Source: Evernia prunastri (taxonomy: Eukaryota > Ascomycota > Lecanoromycetes > Lecanorales > Parmeliaceae). Taken from it: a stretch of 64,000 nt of DNA. The notes beneath the pieces are model-generated. The model made no database searches. It was not told the DNA's origin and was given only the letters and a program-made list of their open reading frames with translations. The stretch lies in NCBI GenBank assembly GCA_003184365.1, contig NKYR01000107.1:1-64000 (forward strand), written 5' to 3'. This document shows positions 9,450 to 21,793 of this stretch, in pieces (position 1 is the stretch's first letter; the number at the start of each line of letters is the position of its first letter). The position numbers were made by a program, and so were the translations under genes.

Positions 9450-12400
9450 TCACCTATTCCATAGACATTCACTGAGCACTAGCAATTTATCAGCCAGTTC
9501 CCTCCTACTCTTAACTTGCACCTCCCGCGTTCCACTCTCGATGCCATCTCTGTACCACAGCTCCACCAGCGCTTTCAGTTCTTCAAGATCGAATCCTTCC
9601 AGTCCCTCCCCTCCACGATCCTTTGCCCGCTCTACAATGCTGTCCGCACCTTCCAAAAAGAGATTGTAGAAACGCGCACTGCGGTCAAGCCTGTTGCTAT
9701 GGTCATCGCTGCTCGTCTGGATCGACTTCAGATTTTGTGAAAGGACCAAGATATTGAGATGCATCCGGCCGCATCCGTGGTCATTCATGCCTGCTGTGAT
9801 CTGGAAAGCGTTCGAGACAAGTAAGGCGTCAATGAGCAGAGCAAGACCGTTGGTGATGAACTGTTGGGCAGACGTGTCGAGATGTGTGGACAGATTGTCG
9901 GCGAAGGAAAGCAGGTCAGCGTTGAGAGACAAGATTGAAGGATCAGGATCCTTAGCTTGCTGGGCGAGTAGGTAAGGTGCTTGGAGTGTTCGCGTGAGCA
10001 TGTGGATGACGCCTAGGCGTATGTCGATATGGAGGGTCAAGAGGACCGTACTAGCAAGCGTGCGCATGGACGCCAAGATGCTGTCAAAAGCTTCGACTGT
10101 CTCTTGGGTCATAGGGAGATATATAGGGGTGTTTGGGTCTATTTGTTGAGGTGAACTGAGAAGCGACAATGGTCGTGCGTTTTGGGACTTCGTTGAGTCG
10201 CGGTGTGATCGCGAATGCTCCGGCACAATGCGTCGAAGCTGCTGCAAGTGGTTTGCTAGCCATTGCTGTAATGACCCAGTCAGTAGTGGGCTTCTGCCGC
10301 CACGCTTGTTCATCAAGAAGACGCTTACCATGCTAGAGTACATTAAGCAGAGAGCTGTCACGGATCTTGGATCGGAGATAATGTCGAATGGATCTACCGG
10401 CTTCTCATTGGTCTTGACAATAAGCATCTTGGCCTCCTGGGAACCATTAGCGACACGCATTTTCCAAAGTCAATCTGCTTGCACCTTCTGCAGAAGATCG
10501 TCTTGTTCCTCTTTGTCAGAGCCTTTCAGCAATTTCTCGGCAACTTCCCGAAGGTCTCCAGATTCTGCCATTGCGGCCGCGGTCTTCAATCGCACCTCAT
10601 CTTGTGCATGCAGCTGTGGCCTTCTCACCAGAACTAGAGTTGCTTAGCTTCAGAGTTCGAGATCGAAGGCTTTTGCATACCTCTGAAGCATTCACAAAAT
10701 TTGTCGTAATAAGCAACCATTTGAGTAATAACTAACTGCGTAGAGGTCAAATCAGGGGGTATAGTATCGAGCAATTTGCAGAAAGATTTGATTAACGTGA
10801 AGAAATGAGATGTGCCCTGGGCAGGTCAGCAAAGTGATCGAAAAGTAAGGGTTTAGGCGACTTGCCTTAAAAATTGGCCGCACAGCATGCCGTGACCACT
10901 GAGCGTCTTTTTGAAAAGCATCAAGCTCAGCGAACGACTGAGTACACGACTCGGTGACAGTCTCCTCGAGCTGAGGTTGGAACACATTAACGAGAAACTC
11001 GTCAAGGAAGGAGGTCAGTGTGCTCATCGCGATAGCTGAGTCATGAGGGACAATATCTCTCAGTCGCTGCAGGAAAGACAGCGAAGGTGGAAGAAGAGAG
11101 CTAATGTTGAAGACGTTGGGATCTACAAGTAGTTTATGGCTCGCGACCGGAGTAGCAGTGGTGACGTGGGTGTTCTTATGCGAGACACCAGACTGCCTCT
11201 GTGATTTAGAGACTAGCCCGGGTACAGAAGCCTGGAGTATTTGGTCAAGATCTCGTTGATCTGCGGCCAAATCGACAGATTTCTGATCTATCTCGGACAA
11301 TTTGAAGACACGCTTTAGGTTGTCAGCATCGCCCTTGAGTCCCGGTGAACGATGAGTACCTTGTTTCTCTCTCGGTGGTTGCTGTGGAATATGTTTGTTT
11401 CTGCGGCAGGCTGTCGACCAAGTCTGTACGATTGATTTTCATCCGTTGCCAAATAATCATGGAGCAATGATCGCATCTGTACATATCAGCGGACATGCAG
11501 GCTATCTCTGCTGCGGTCCAAATCTTACCTCGCTCTGGTACAGTTTCCACATCTCTTTGAAGCCTCTCGTTAGACTTTCAGGATGCCGTAGTCTTTCCCG
11601 CTTAACAATGCCTGCAACGACGTCGTGAAACGCGCGATGTCCTTCAGCAATCCCTTCGAATTTGGAGAATAGAGTCCACAAAAGGTCATTAAGTACAACG
11701 CTGCCACCATTTGTGCCATCCCAATTAGACTCAAGAAATGTCTTTTCAGGGTTGAGAGGGCCACGTTTGTGTGCTGGATGGCGCAGATCGACCTCTTGGT
11801 TGGTTCTATCCACAATGGCAAACAGCTCGACTGGAAGTCGTTGCTCCATGCGGTCGACTGCCACATCCAAATGGCCCAGCTTATTCAATGACTCTGTGAT
11901 CATGTGGATATAGTGGAAGCTGTTGGTTTCTGGGTTTTGAGATGCATCGTCTTCAAGTGGCGAAGTCGTATCGAGACTCTCCAAGAATCGATACAGAGGC
12001 CTGCCCCAGGTGTTGGGTAATGAGACCTTGCCTGTCTCGGAGGCGCTAATGTTTGCTGAATCTCCAGTATATGGCCTCCAACGGTCTTGGCAATAAGGAG
12101 ACTTCAAATAGAGATGATCATGGAGCTCCTCGATAAGTATGTCAGTCAATGACGTCTCTTGGTTGCTGAAATAAATGCGAAGATCTGTCAAGGCGCCTAT
12201 GTTCTCCATGTCGGAACGTCGTATGAGCCTTAAGGCATCTTGTAGAAGATCGACAGCGGGAAGGAAATGCTTGTCTGAAATCCGAGCGTCCAATTGTTCA
12301 GGGACCAACTGTAGCTTCTCAATTTGTCCCAAGATCTGTAGCATGTCATCATATTTTTGCGAAGAGGAGCCCAGTCCTTTTAGCTCGGGCTTCGTGACCA

Positions 12401-13268
12401 TGAGATTGGATTTTGCGCCTTGGACTGAGTCCCTCAATGACCGGACACGGCTTTGTGATGCTTGGATGCTGGCCTGTATCTTGTGAAAAGTTCCAATGGA
12501 GCTATTGAACCCCTGGTGGTGTTCTGAGAATCTCCAGTCAGTACTTATTTATGCTCTAGCCCAAGAGGAGAATCTGACCGTTCACAATTGCCTTAAGCGC
12601 TTTCTGCAGGTGTCTGTTTGTGCGCTGGAAGTCTTGGTAATCATTGCCGCGCCCAAGAGAGCTGTAGTCCATCAACTGCAGAGCGATATGAACGGGCACG
12701 CAGTCTTCTTTGGTTATAACATCCCAATTCTCGTGTATGTGGTCGAGAATTCCTGATTAGAGAAAAGCATTAGCTCGAGCTTGTGTGTGTGCGCTCGCTC
12801 TCTCTGGCTCGGAATGCTTGTTAGAAGCAAGGGTCTGCTCCAAATGCACAGGAAAAAGCGCGCGCCTAGTATTTGTCTTGCTTTTTTGGTTGAGGACCAG
12901 CAGTACCGAAGCAACGGACCTTCAATTTGTCTGCCTCCCGGCCCACTGCCATGCTGCCTTGCACCGTTCTGACTGCGCGCAGCTCTGTCACGACTCCTAC
13001 TCGTATCATAGCCCTCGTTGTCCCTTGTTCTCGATACCGATAGCCCGGATCCTCCAATTGTATTTTCGGTGCCTTGCCGTCGAAAGGAGGGTGGAGGTGG
13101 TTGAGCTTCGGGTTCTGCTTGGACCGGTGGGGAACCGTCGTAGAAACCTCCATAACCTCCTGCACGGCGTTGTCGGCTGCCTCCTAGTGAGTCGCTATCC
13201 TCTTGCTGTGAATCTTCATAGCGATTGGTCCTGTAGCTGCCATTGGTATAACCGTTGCTGTATGACAT
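9450..13268 (-). CDS. SEC8: Exocyst complex component Sec8
   Basis: Nine exons (12920-13268, 12579-12752, 11529-12523, 11360-11476, 10866-11312, 10681-10816, 10485-10633, 10329-10436, 9450-10265) give 1096 residues. Sec8 is a subunit of the octameric exocyst that tethers secretory vesicles to the plasma membrane at growing tips. A disordered Gly/Ser/Arg-rich N-terminus is followed by the Sec8 core: ILDHIHENWDVITKEDCV, then LMDYSSLGRGNDYQDF and GFNSSIGTFHKIQASIQ are hallmarks. Later blocks include LLHDYLATDENQSYR and DPFDIISDPRSVTALC. The intron at 10817-10865 has a GC donor in perfect context (AAG/GCAAGT). The intron at 10266-10328 is 63 nt, a multiple of three, and lacks an in-frame stop, so retention would add 21 residues. 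Divergent from argJ. Confidence 0.9.
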
Positions 13269-13889
13269 ATTCGGTCAAGATGAGTCGATGCCTGAGCATT
13301 GTCGGAACTCGTTACTCTATCCTTAAGTAGATAGCGGTAAAGCTGACCTGCTCACAGATGGGCAAGCACTGGTAGATACATCGGAGAAAGTATGCAACCA
13401 CAGACCTGGGGATCCATAACCTTGGCTACCTTACCAAGTAAGATAATGATACTTTACCTTCTCGGTACCTTGGCCCGCTGCACTTAACCTATGGGACGGC
13501 CCGTACTCTATGTTGTACTGCAAGGTAAACTCTAATTATTTGGTTAGTGGAACCGGGGAAAGCAGAGGAAGTCAATTGAGAAAAAGGAACATCGAAAATT
13601 CGAAATTCACTTTTGAATCGCAAGGAAATGACTGACTGATAAATCAATTTTCTATACACACCATCAAGTTAGTCCGAGCTCGTAGACGAAAACAAAAGTC
13701 AAGACAAATATATATCAAAGAGGAGTATAACTAGTTGTCTGGCTATTTCGCTCCATGTTGGCTCTGACCGCAATATCTCAACATTGTGCAAATGTGACTC
13801 ATTGAAATTCTATAACGTTGCTTTACTTCCCTTATACTCTTTACGAGTGTCATATTGTCCTCACTTGTGTCTCTTCTCACGTATCCAGT
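13269..13889. promoter_or_regulatory. Divergent upstream region of SEC8 and argJ
   Basis: About 620 bp. It contains CCTTACCAAGTAAG and related ACCTT/AAGGT palindromic words near 13430-13480, which recur in other intergenic regions of the window, and an AT-rich part at 13530-13740. No coding frame of note. Confidence 0.4.
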
Positions 13890-15428
13890 ATGGCAGCTCT
13901 GTGGAAAATATGTTAGTTTTCCCTGTCGTCGACAATCTACCAATGTCACCGAGATTTCCTTATTAACAACCGACAGTCTCCATCCGTTCTCAGACTTCGC
14001 TTTCGGTATGTAAACAAATGAGATATTACTCCGCCCCAGTGGACGGTTCCATCCCCGCGGCGAAAGAGAAATATGTTCCAACAACAGGCACTTACCCCAA
14101 AGGATACCTGGTTTCCGGCACCCATGTGGGTGTCAAAGCGTCCAACACACGCTTTCCCGACCTCGCGCTCCTGACATCCGAAAGGCCGGCGTCCGCTGCT
14201 GCAGTCTTCACGCAGAACATCTTCCAAGCCGCCCCCGTCACAATCAGCCGAAACATTCTCCGGAAACGTGCCGGCGAGGGTATCCGATCCGTTATCATCA
14301 ATTCCGGCTGCGCGAATGCCGTCACGGGGAAAGGCGGGCTCAAGGATGCTACGAGCATGGCGGCATCCTTGGATGGATTACTGCCCGACTCCTCCTCCTC
14401 CTCCCCGGACAGCACTCTCGTCATGTCCACCGGAGTAATCGGCCAACGCCTGCCCATCCAAAAGATCCTCCAGGCCGTCCCCAAAGCGGTATCCAACCTC
14501 GCAAGCACGCACGACGCCTGGCTCACGACCGCCAGGTCGATCTGCACCACCGACACCTTCCCCAAACTCCTCTCCGCGACCTTCACCCTCCCCTCCTCCC
14601 CATCAGTCACCTACTCGATAGCAGGCATGACCAAAGGCGCCGGCATGATCCATCCCAATATGGCCACGCTCCTCGGCGTCCTCTGCACCGATGCTCCCGT
14701 CCCAGCCTCCACCCTCCAACCCCTTCTCGCCCACGCCGTCGAGCGCTCCTTCAACGCCATCAGCATAGACGGCAGCACCAGCACCAACGACACCCTCGCC
14801 GTCCTCGCCAACGGCGCCGCCGGCGGTCAGCCCGTCACGTCGTCCACGTCCGCGGACGGAAGAGCCATGCGGGACGTGCTCACCGGTTTCACGCAGCAGC
14901 TCTCGCAGCTCGTGGTGCGGGACGGCGAGGGGGCCACCAAGTTCGTGCGGGTCAGGGTCGTCAACTCGCCCTCGTTCCCGGACACGAAACGCATCGCCTC
15001 CTCCATCGCCCGGGACCCCTTGGTCAAAACGGCCCTGTACGGCAAAGACGCCAACTGGGGCCGCATCCTCTGCGCGATCGGCTACACGCAGGGCCTCTCG
15101 TCCCCCGGCACCGTCGTCCCGGCCCGGACGTCCGTCAGCTTCGTCCCGACCGACGGCTCCGAACCCCTCCAGCTCGTCGTGAACGGGGAGCCCGAGGCTG
15201 TGGACGAGGCGCGCGCCGCCCAGATCCTCGCCGACGAGGACCTCGAGATCCGCGTGGACCTGGGGGGCGGGGGGGACGGGACCGGTCGGGAAGAGGCCAG
15301 TTATTGGTTCTGCGACTTCAGCCACGAATACGGTGGGTTTTGCGCCCGGTTTTGGGGGGGGGTTGCCCGGTTTGTGGCAGAGAGACTGACCTCGAATAGT
15401 GACAATCAATGGGGATTACCGGACGTGA
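13890..15428 (+). CDS. ARG7: Mitochondrial ornithine acetyltransferase / N-acetylglutamate synthase (ArgJ)
   Basis: Exons 13890-13911, 13977-15332 and 15400-15428 give 468 residues. It makes ornithine from N-acetylornithine while recycling the acetyl group to glutamate in the mitochondrial arginine pathway. The body is a full ArgJ: NSGCANAVTG, the KGAGMIHPNMATLLG autocleavage site with nucleophile Thr238 (Ala-Thr bond), the oxyanion-type SMSTGVIGQ-like block, and the conserved end EYVTINGDYRT supplied by the last exon (donor GTGGGT, acceptor ATAG). The ATG at 14018 would start at the mature-like RYYSAPVDG. I prefer an upstream 22-nt exon (donor GTTAGT, acceptor CGACAG, branch TTAAC), which adds MAALWKIFSIRSQTSLSVC, a good mitochondrial presequence. 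That first exon is inferred from splice signals and phase. Strongly GC-rich 3' half. Confidence 0.9.
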
Positions 15429-15915
15429 GATTGCAGTCGCCGAGGAGGGGGGGTGGGGAACCAAGTGGAAAGGTCCTACCTGTATTTCGTCTTTGAATCT
15501 TCGCTTGGAGATTAGATTGATGCTGTACATATGCATGACGGGCAACCAACCGTGCACTAGGATGTAGGGGCCGGGGGGAGGGAGGTGTACGTCTCTCGAA
15601 TGGGACGGCAAATGGAATTCTTCCAACGATTATCGCAAGAATTTGCGATGATGCGTTCCGAGTATGGCTAGGACCCTGGTGGTAAGTCTACCTGCATATG
15701 AAGAAGAGAGCATTATCATCCTAGACTTTTGAATTATGATTTCGGCATCGATCCAGTCGTACATGTATATATACAAAGGTACGCCTCCTCATGTGCAAGC
15801 CTTTTCTTAGACCGCGGGCTATATTTTCAGCCAGCTTCGCGGTCTCTTTCCTCATACTCTCTTCCTCCGTGCATCGAATGATCTGGAACCATGAGGAATC
15901 CAAGACTCCACCCTC
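15429..15915. other. Intergenic between convergent argJ and SEC61
   Basis: About 490 bp holding both 3' ends. G-rich tracts lie near 15440-15590. No gene seen. Confidence 0.5.
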
Positions 15916-18349
15916 TCAACCCATCACCATTCCCTTCAGTCCAGCCATGTCTCCCTCCTTTGCGGCAATCTCAAAGTACCCGTAGATAATTCTGCCATTC
16001 AATTAAGATAGATTCCATTTAGGCAGCAGAAATATTTGGGGCAACACTCACGTCACTGCTAGTAGTATACCCGTCCCTGAGCCCAAAGCCCCCAGGAGAT
16101 CGGAGGCGACAGACAGGGCACCAATACACGCTCCACCAAATGCTGCCGCAGTGGGGATGATTCTCTTGAGCTCTCTGTACATGCTTTGTTCCCGGTGTCC
16201 TGCCATGACCAACCCTTGCTCTTTGAGTTGCTTGGCTACATCCCTGGGTGCAGAGCCGCTAACTTCGATCCAGGTCTTCGAGAAAATAGCGCAGGCGGTC
16301 CTATGGGGAAATTAATTCATTGACATCTCAAAACTGAATACGCGATAACTTACAACATAAAAACGATGTAGACTGCGGTTTTCTGCACCATCTTCACTCA
16401 GTATTTCCTTTCTTTAGGGACCAGAATTGAGGGGTGAAACAGTTGCGGGCATTGTTAGGGTATCGGAATTTTTCCATGATTCAAAGAGTGACAGGATAAG
16501 GAACTCAAGCTGGAGAAGTTGCTTACCACGGGATCCAGGATTGCTTCCGTGAAGTTGAGCGGTGGGGACATCTTGCAAATTTGTAAGTCAGCAATTCTTT
16601 CCTAGACTAAGATTTGAGGTAAACATGTTAGAGTACGAATACTCTCAAGATATGTCTCACAGCCTCGAAATGTTTTAGGAGTTGGTGGCGGTGAATAAAA
16701 TTGGGGGGGGGAAAGGGGGGGGAAGAAAACTCGCAAGGTAAACTCACATAGTAGGCAATGCCGGAGCTTGCATAGAGTTGAGCGCTGCCTGATTTTGGAA
16801 TGTTCAGTTGCGATTCCAGCCGACTAGAGAGGGGACAATGGGTCAATGTGGAAAGGGCCATGTATAAATACCTTCCCTTGGTTCCCAAACTCCAAGTAAC
16901 TTGACAAGGAGATTGTCACTGAATCTAGAATACAACATCTGCGAAAATAAGAAGATGTTGGAGCTGAGTGCGGACTGAAGCATTATGGGCATGTTGGAGG
17001 TGCTGCCAAAGAATATCAGTCAGCGTGTTTCAATATCTCAGGCGCATAGAAAGAAAAGTCTAGAATGCTGAGGGCGAGTCGTACTAGAATAGTCTGACTG
17101 GATAGGATCCTCGCATTCCGCGCTGCCTTGAGCTTTTGACCGGGATCTCAACACGGAATCCTTGGAGATAGATCACGGCAGCAAAAACTACCAGAGTTGC
17201 AAGTAGGTTCATGATGTTGGGAAGATTCTGGCGATAAAAAGCTTCCTGCAGCGCTCTCTGCTTGTCTGGCCATGTGAGGAGGAGGTGGAAAAGTGCAATG
17301 ACAGCGCCTTCAAATTCAGGACCACGGCCTGTGTTGATGGTCGTGGGAGAAAAGGCTTTCCAAACCTGTATCAGCGTGTTAGCATCTCACGCTTCAGGCA
17401 GTCCGGCAACAGCGTACAATGGATTCACAAATATTCGTAGCGATAAACAGAGAGATGCCACTAGAGAGACTAATTAGCAATTGGACTGTGGCATTCGAGA
17501 ACTGTGATTTACCTTCCTAATCCGTAGCCCTTCTGCAAAAGCTCGTCTAGAAGGACGACAATGAGACCACTGAGGCACAGCTGAACAACAAGTAGCACGC
17601 AAACGCCCGCGCCCAAATCCGACGGCTGGCCGTACAGGCCTGTCAGCACGTACACCATTGCCTGCAATTGTTAACCGCTGTTTGTGGACCGCTTGAGAGC
17701 AGCTACTTGCCTGGCCGAAGGCAAGGATGAGCGCGAACAGCTTTTGGGCAGTCTGGTAGAGCTCTCGGTCCGTTTTCAGATCCAAGTTTACATCAATGAG
17801 GTGTGTACCCGCAAGACTTTCCATTGCAATTAGCAGGTGTCCAGGCGCAGGATCAGACCTCTGTGCAGAATCTTACAGCTGGAAAACCATGCCCGAAGAT
17901 ATGATCGGCGTTATACCGAGCTCCATAAGAGTTCCGCGGTTACTAGCCAGCATCATTCGTAACCAGTATAACGGATCCGAGGTATCTGAGGACACGATGC
18001 CATAGAGCGGCATCTAATCAAAATTCAGAAAATGTATCCTCCGCGCCCTTCGTGACGAACGTACCTGGCTCATCACCAGAAATATTAAGAGTGTCAGGCC
18101 CGTCCACATCTACCTCCATTTAGCTTCCGTATCCTGCCACGCCAAGTTCGCGAAAATGCCTTACGAGCTTCTGGTTGAAAGGGGTTTTGGTTTCTGGAGC
18201 CGAAACTTCGGGGAGTAATGGAGTGAAGGGCTTGATGAGATCGAGGAAGCGTACTGCAGCAGAAGATATCAGCGAAAGCTGGTATTTGAGCAGGAAGTAC
18301 ATGGAGTGAGTTGGATGCTAGGAGTAGGGGAGGACTCACGGCCACTCAT
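15916..18349 (-). CDS. SEC61: Sec61 alpha, ER translocon channel
   Basis: Fourteen exons (18340-18349, 18165-18253, 18065-18109, 17877-18013, 17711-17816, 17513-17661, 17418-17460, 17085-17365, 16872-17002, 16748-16788, 16527-16571, 16354-16382, 16052-16300, 15916-15991) give 476 residues, the usual Sec61 alpha length. It is the ten-span protein-conducting channel of the ER membrane. The start MSGLRFLDLIKPFTPLLPEV, the plug-region PLYGIVSSDTSDPLYW, the LLAGTHLIDVNLDL block, the VEIPVKSSRQRGMRGSYPV ribosome-contact loop and the end YGYFEIAAKEGDMAG are all diagnostic. The gene is unusually intron-rich, with several exons under 50 nt and a first coding exon of only 10 nt. The intron at 17662-17710 uses a GC donor (CAG/GCAAGT...GCAG); no GT alternative keeps frame. 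Confidence 0.95.
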
Positions 18350-19088
18350 CTTGGAAGATCGCCGCAGAGCGGACTTCAGCTATTGGAGTATTCCGATGTG
18401 GAAGCCGGTAGCTCTAATTTTGCGACCTTTCGAGAATCGCGCTGTGCGAATGATGGTGGCAGAGCGGTAAGGAATGTCAGCGTAGAAGAAATCGTCAATG
18501 GACGTGAATTTTTGGAGAGGACACATTTCGCATCGCGCTAAGCCTCAAGAGCTGCCAAGACCAAATTACGGCAGTCTCGATATCATCTCATGCATGTTTC
18601 CTCCTACTGGTATATGGCCACTGGACTTTTGGTTCACTTGTTGGAGACGGGAAAGCCAGAGTATAGCTATCTTCTACTGTGATACCTGGAACATGTACAC
18701 CACCGAAAAGAAACAGCGTCCATAGCATCTATGAATACCGTAGTATTGGCGACCGCAATTCTCAAATGCCACCCCAGCCAGCCGTTTCGTCACCCAAAAT
18801 GCAAGAAAGAAAGGCCATCCACAAGGATCCGCCAACGCCTAGCCAAACAAGAAAATTAATGAAGTAGTATGTAACTGTGTGTCGGGGAAAAGGCAAGCTA
18901 TAGTAGAAGAGGTAATCAATTTTCCCGTAAAAAAGCCTGAGTGCGTCAAGAATCGGACTTGGCAAGCTGAGCACAGCGCGGACCAGAGACACATCACAAG
19001 TGTCGGAGTTGTGGTAGGGTTGCGTTGATGATGTGCAGCAGATCATATCAACACTATTACAATAGTCTGGCGATTCTTGAAAAGTGGT
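18350..19088. other. Intergenic upstream of SEC61
   Basis: About 740 bp between the SEC61 start and the 3' end of the bHLH gene (same strand). It must hold the SEC61 promoter. Only short unconvincing frames. Confidence 0.45.
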
Positions 19089-20049
19089 TCAGGTTTCGCC
19101 ATCGTCGGTACCACCAGCATCCTCGTCTTTTGGCTCCACTCCTGCGCTTTGACACGCTGTCCTCCAACGCGCAACTTCTCTATGCGTACGTTGAAGCTCG
19201 TCCTTCAATCGGTCGACACTGGAGCTCAATTCCGAGATGGCCTGGTCTGTCAACAGCTTCTCGAGTGTCCATTTCTCGATGTTACGTGTCTCGTTATCCT
19301 TCAGCTGTGTTATGTATTCGACACCGCGTTGTAATATGGAACCTTTGTTCTTCTCGCAGCCTGGGACGATCTTTGCGAGTTCGTTGATGCCTTCATTGAT
19401 GGTTTCTCGACGTCTTCGTTCCACTATTGATTTGGTAAGTCTTGGTCATGATCGAGCTACTACAGAACTCACCTTCTTTGTGATTGTCCCTTCGAACCTT
19501 ATGCCACTCTTCCGATCCTACAGGGGGTTTCCCGCCATTGTCCGCATCCTGTCCGTGTGCGGCAACCCCAGTTTGATAAGAGTCGAGATTGTATGGTGTC
19601 CCTTGGGTGTGATGGTTTTGACCCTCATCCGACCCTCCGCCCATGTCAAACGATGAGTCCAATTGCCGGTCTGGGTCGGTGCCAGTGCCTGAATTAGAGA
19701 AAGAAAAGTCCGTGGGTTGCGGTACCGTTAACTGAGGCATACTCGCAGCAAGTGCTGCAGCTGCCGTAGTGGGAGCCGTATTGGCATTGGCATTGGCAAT
19801 ATGTCGCGAAAGCTGCTCCGACATGGTGGTAAAGTCGTGATTGCTTGAATCGTTGGAGTATGGATCGTTCGAGGATTTGGAAGTATCTTGTCCGTTTCCG
19901 TGGATGTTGTTGGAAGCCGGCGCACGTCGTGAGCCAGACTGCCTCACGCTACCAGTGTGGTCTGACGATTCGCGTTTCCTCTTGTTGGATGACTTATGGT
20001 GGTGGATGTGCTGCATACTCTCGTGTTCAGGAAAACCGCGTGTGGACAT
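19089..20049 (-). CDS. bHLH-zipper transcription factor, CBF1-like
   Basis: Exons 19473-20049 and 19089-19423 (intron 19424-19472, GTGAGT...ATAG) encode 303 residues. The basic region and helix-loop-helix span about residues 183-245: EEWHKVRRDNHKEVERRRRE, then INELAKIVPGCEKNKGSIL. The His/Glu/Arg arrangement HKEVERRRR predicts E-box (CACGTG) binding. A predicted coiled coil follows (EKLLTDQAISELSSSVDRLK). The first ~180 residues are Ser/Asn/Thr-rich and disordered, with a HHHK stretch. This is the layout of fungal Cbf1 homologues (centromere/E-box factor and methionine-sulfur regulator in yeast; AnBH1 in Aspergillus). The ATG at 20049 is the first in frame. Target genes are not deducible here. 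Confidence 0.8.
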
Positions 20050-21793
20050 CTCTGGCAATCAAATTGGAAGACGATCGGTAGACGTGGGAGCGAATAAGCG
20101 TCTAATTAAGCAATTAGTAATGCTAGGCTTTGCAAAGCTGTATCACGATGGTACCTACCGGTTGACGCCGTCAACACTAAAGTATGCGTAGGTAACAACA
20201 GGCCAAAACACACGAAGGCCTCTTTTACGCAGAGTTCTTCTTGCCCTTGAAGTTGTTGCGACTGTCGACCGTGGAGCGAAGTAAATGCTAGGACCGAGAT
20301 TTGTGTGGCCGATGAGCGATTTCCGTCTCGCTCATGTAAGAGTCAAGGCTATATGTGTTGGCTCTTGAGTGAAGAGTGGGGAGCGATGGAGTTGGTCTGT
20401 ATGGAACTGTTGAAATTCATGGTCATGGTCAGCCGGTCTCAACACGCGGTCATGTGTAAAGAAAGCATCACGAGGCAAGCACGCGCAGTACCGAGTTCAA
20501 AAATGCTCTAAACAGTCCATATCTTGTCTCACAATACTCGAGCTTCATAGCGCCAGGATAGCACTGATTTGCCTCTGGCAAACCTGTGAACGTTGCGCTG
20601 GTACTGTGGCAGCCCACTATCATTCAGCGAGCGCCCTCGGTTCAACAGCTTCAAGGATCCCGGCACAGGATGCATAACGGCTTGATCGGCGAGTAGGGTA
20701 GTATATCATGCAACATATTCTGGGGTAGTGCTGCAATTGACGGAGAGGGTTTAGGGGGGTATGAGAGGGGGGGGTCTGAAGCCTTGAGGGATACTCACTT
20801 GGTGGATCACGCGCTTGGTTTGTCGAGTCTAGAAATCCAAGTCACGGGATTTGGAAAGTGGGGTGGGAAAACCCTGGGGTTTTTTGGCGTGTGATCCTCG
20901 GATCTTTTTAAGCAGGTAGTTATCTTTTTTGATGAAAAGAAGGATGGTCGGTCGAGTGTGTGCGTTTTATTTTTCTTTTCTTTCTTTCAACAAACCATTT
21001 TTCCTTTACGATTTTAATCATGGATGAATATATGGGAGGGGTTTGTAGAGTACCTATAATTTGATGTGGACGAATTGAATAAGGTCACATGTTCTCTTTC
21101 TCCAAGGTATCTTCAGAGCTCGGTGATTGGCTTAAAGATTGGGTGAATTGACTAAGGTGTGCCTAAGATGTTGACTAGGTAGGTACTTTTAACAGTGCGG
21201 GGCCTCGAAAATACCTTAGTGGTGTGCAACGACCTCCTACCTTACTCTCACTTAAGGTACTAGGAGAAGAGAGTACACCAAGCTTGAGCTCCGAAATATT
21301 AGATATAGCGCGAGTAGAGCATGTACAGTCTAGATTCTCTTACTTAAGGTACGAGCTTACCTTAGGTTACTGCGAGTCATCCAAGGTCAAGGACGCCGGG
21401 CCGTTTGCTTCACTCTTCACCTTGAGTACCGGTCACCTTCTCACCAGGCAGACACATTATTGAAGCACGAAATTTTTATGTATCAACGCGAACAAAGTAT
21501 TCATATGCAGCGTACGCTCAAAGTAGAAATTGATCCAGGTACTCTATGCTCTAAACCGTTGTTGAACTCCGAACGGACTTTCCAAATTGATCATATGCGC
21601 CGTCTCCAACTCTTTCGACGTCGCCCCGGGTGTTCGTTGAGTAACGTAACTCTTTATTTCATAGGTGCTGCTCTCATCGTACCTCCATTACCACCATGGT
21701 TGGGACGTTGATCTCCGAAAGCCTCTGCTGCCTTCGGCGTGAGATTCTGAGCAGGAATTGCGCAGCCTCCATTCACGGCAATTCCTCCTTGAG
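20050..21793. other. Long intergenic region, 1.7 kb
   Basis: Upstream of the bHLH gene, so probably a long 5' UTR and promoter. 20740-20790 is G-rich; 20930-21000 is T-rich. From 21180 to 21370 several copies of TTAAGGTA, TACCTTA and TAGGTAGGTA occur. Small frames (for example 21460-21711) have no family resemblance. Confidence 0.45.

Noticed and set aside
14603..15409. Minus-strand 268-codon frame under argJ
   Set aside because: A shadow of the GC-rich argJ coding region with no recognisable motif.
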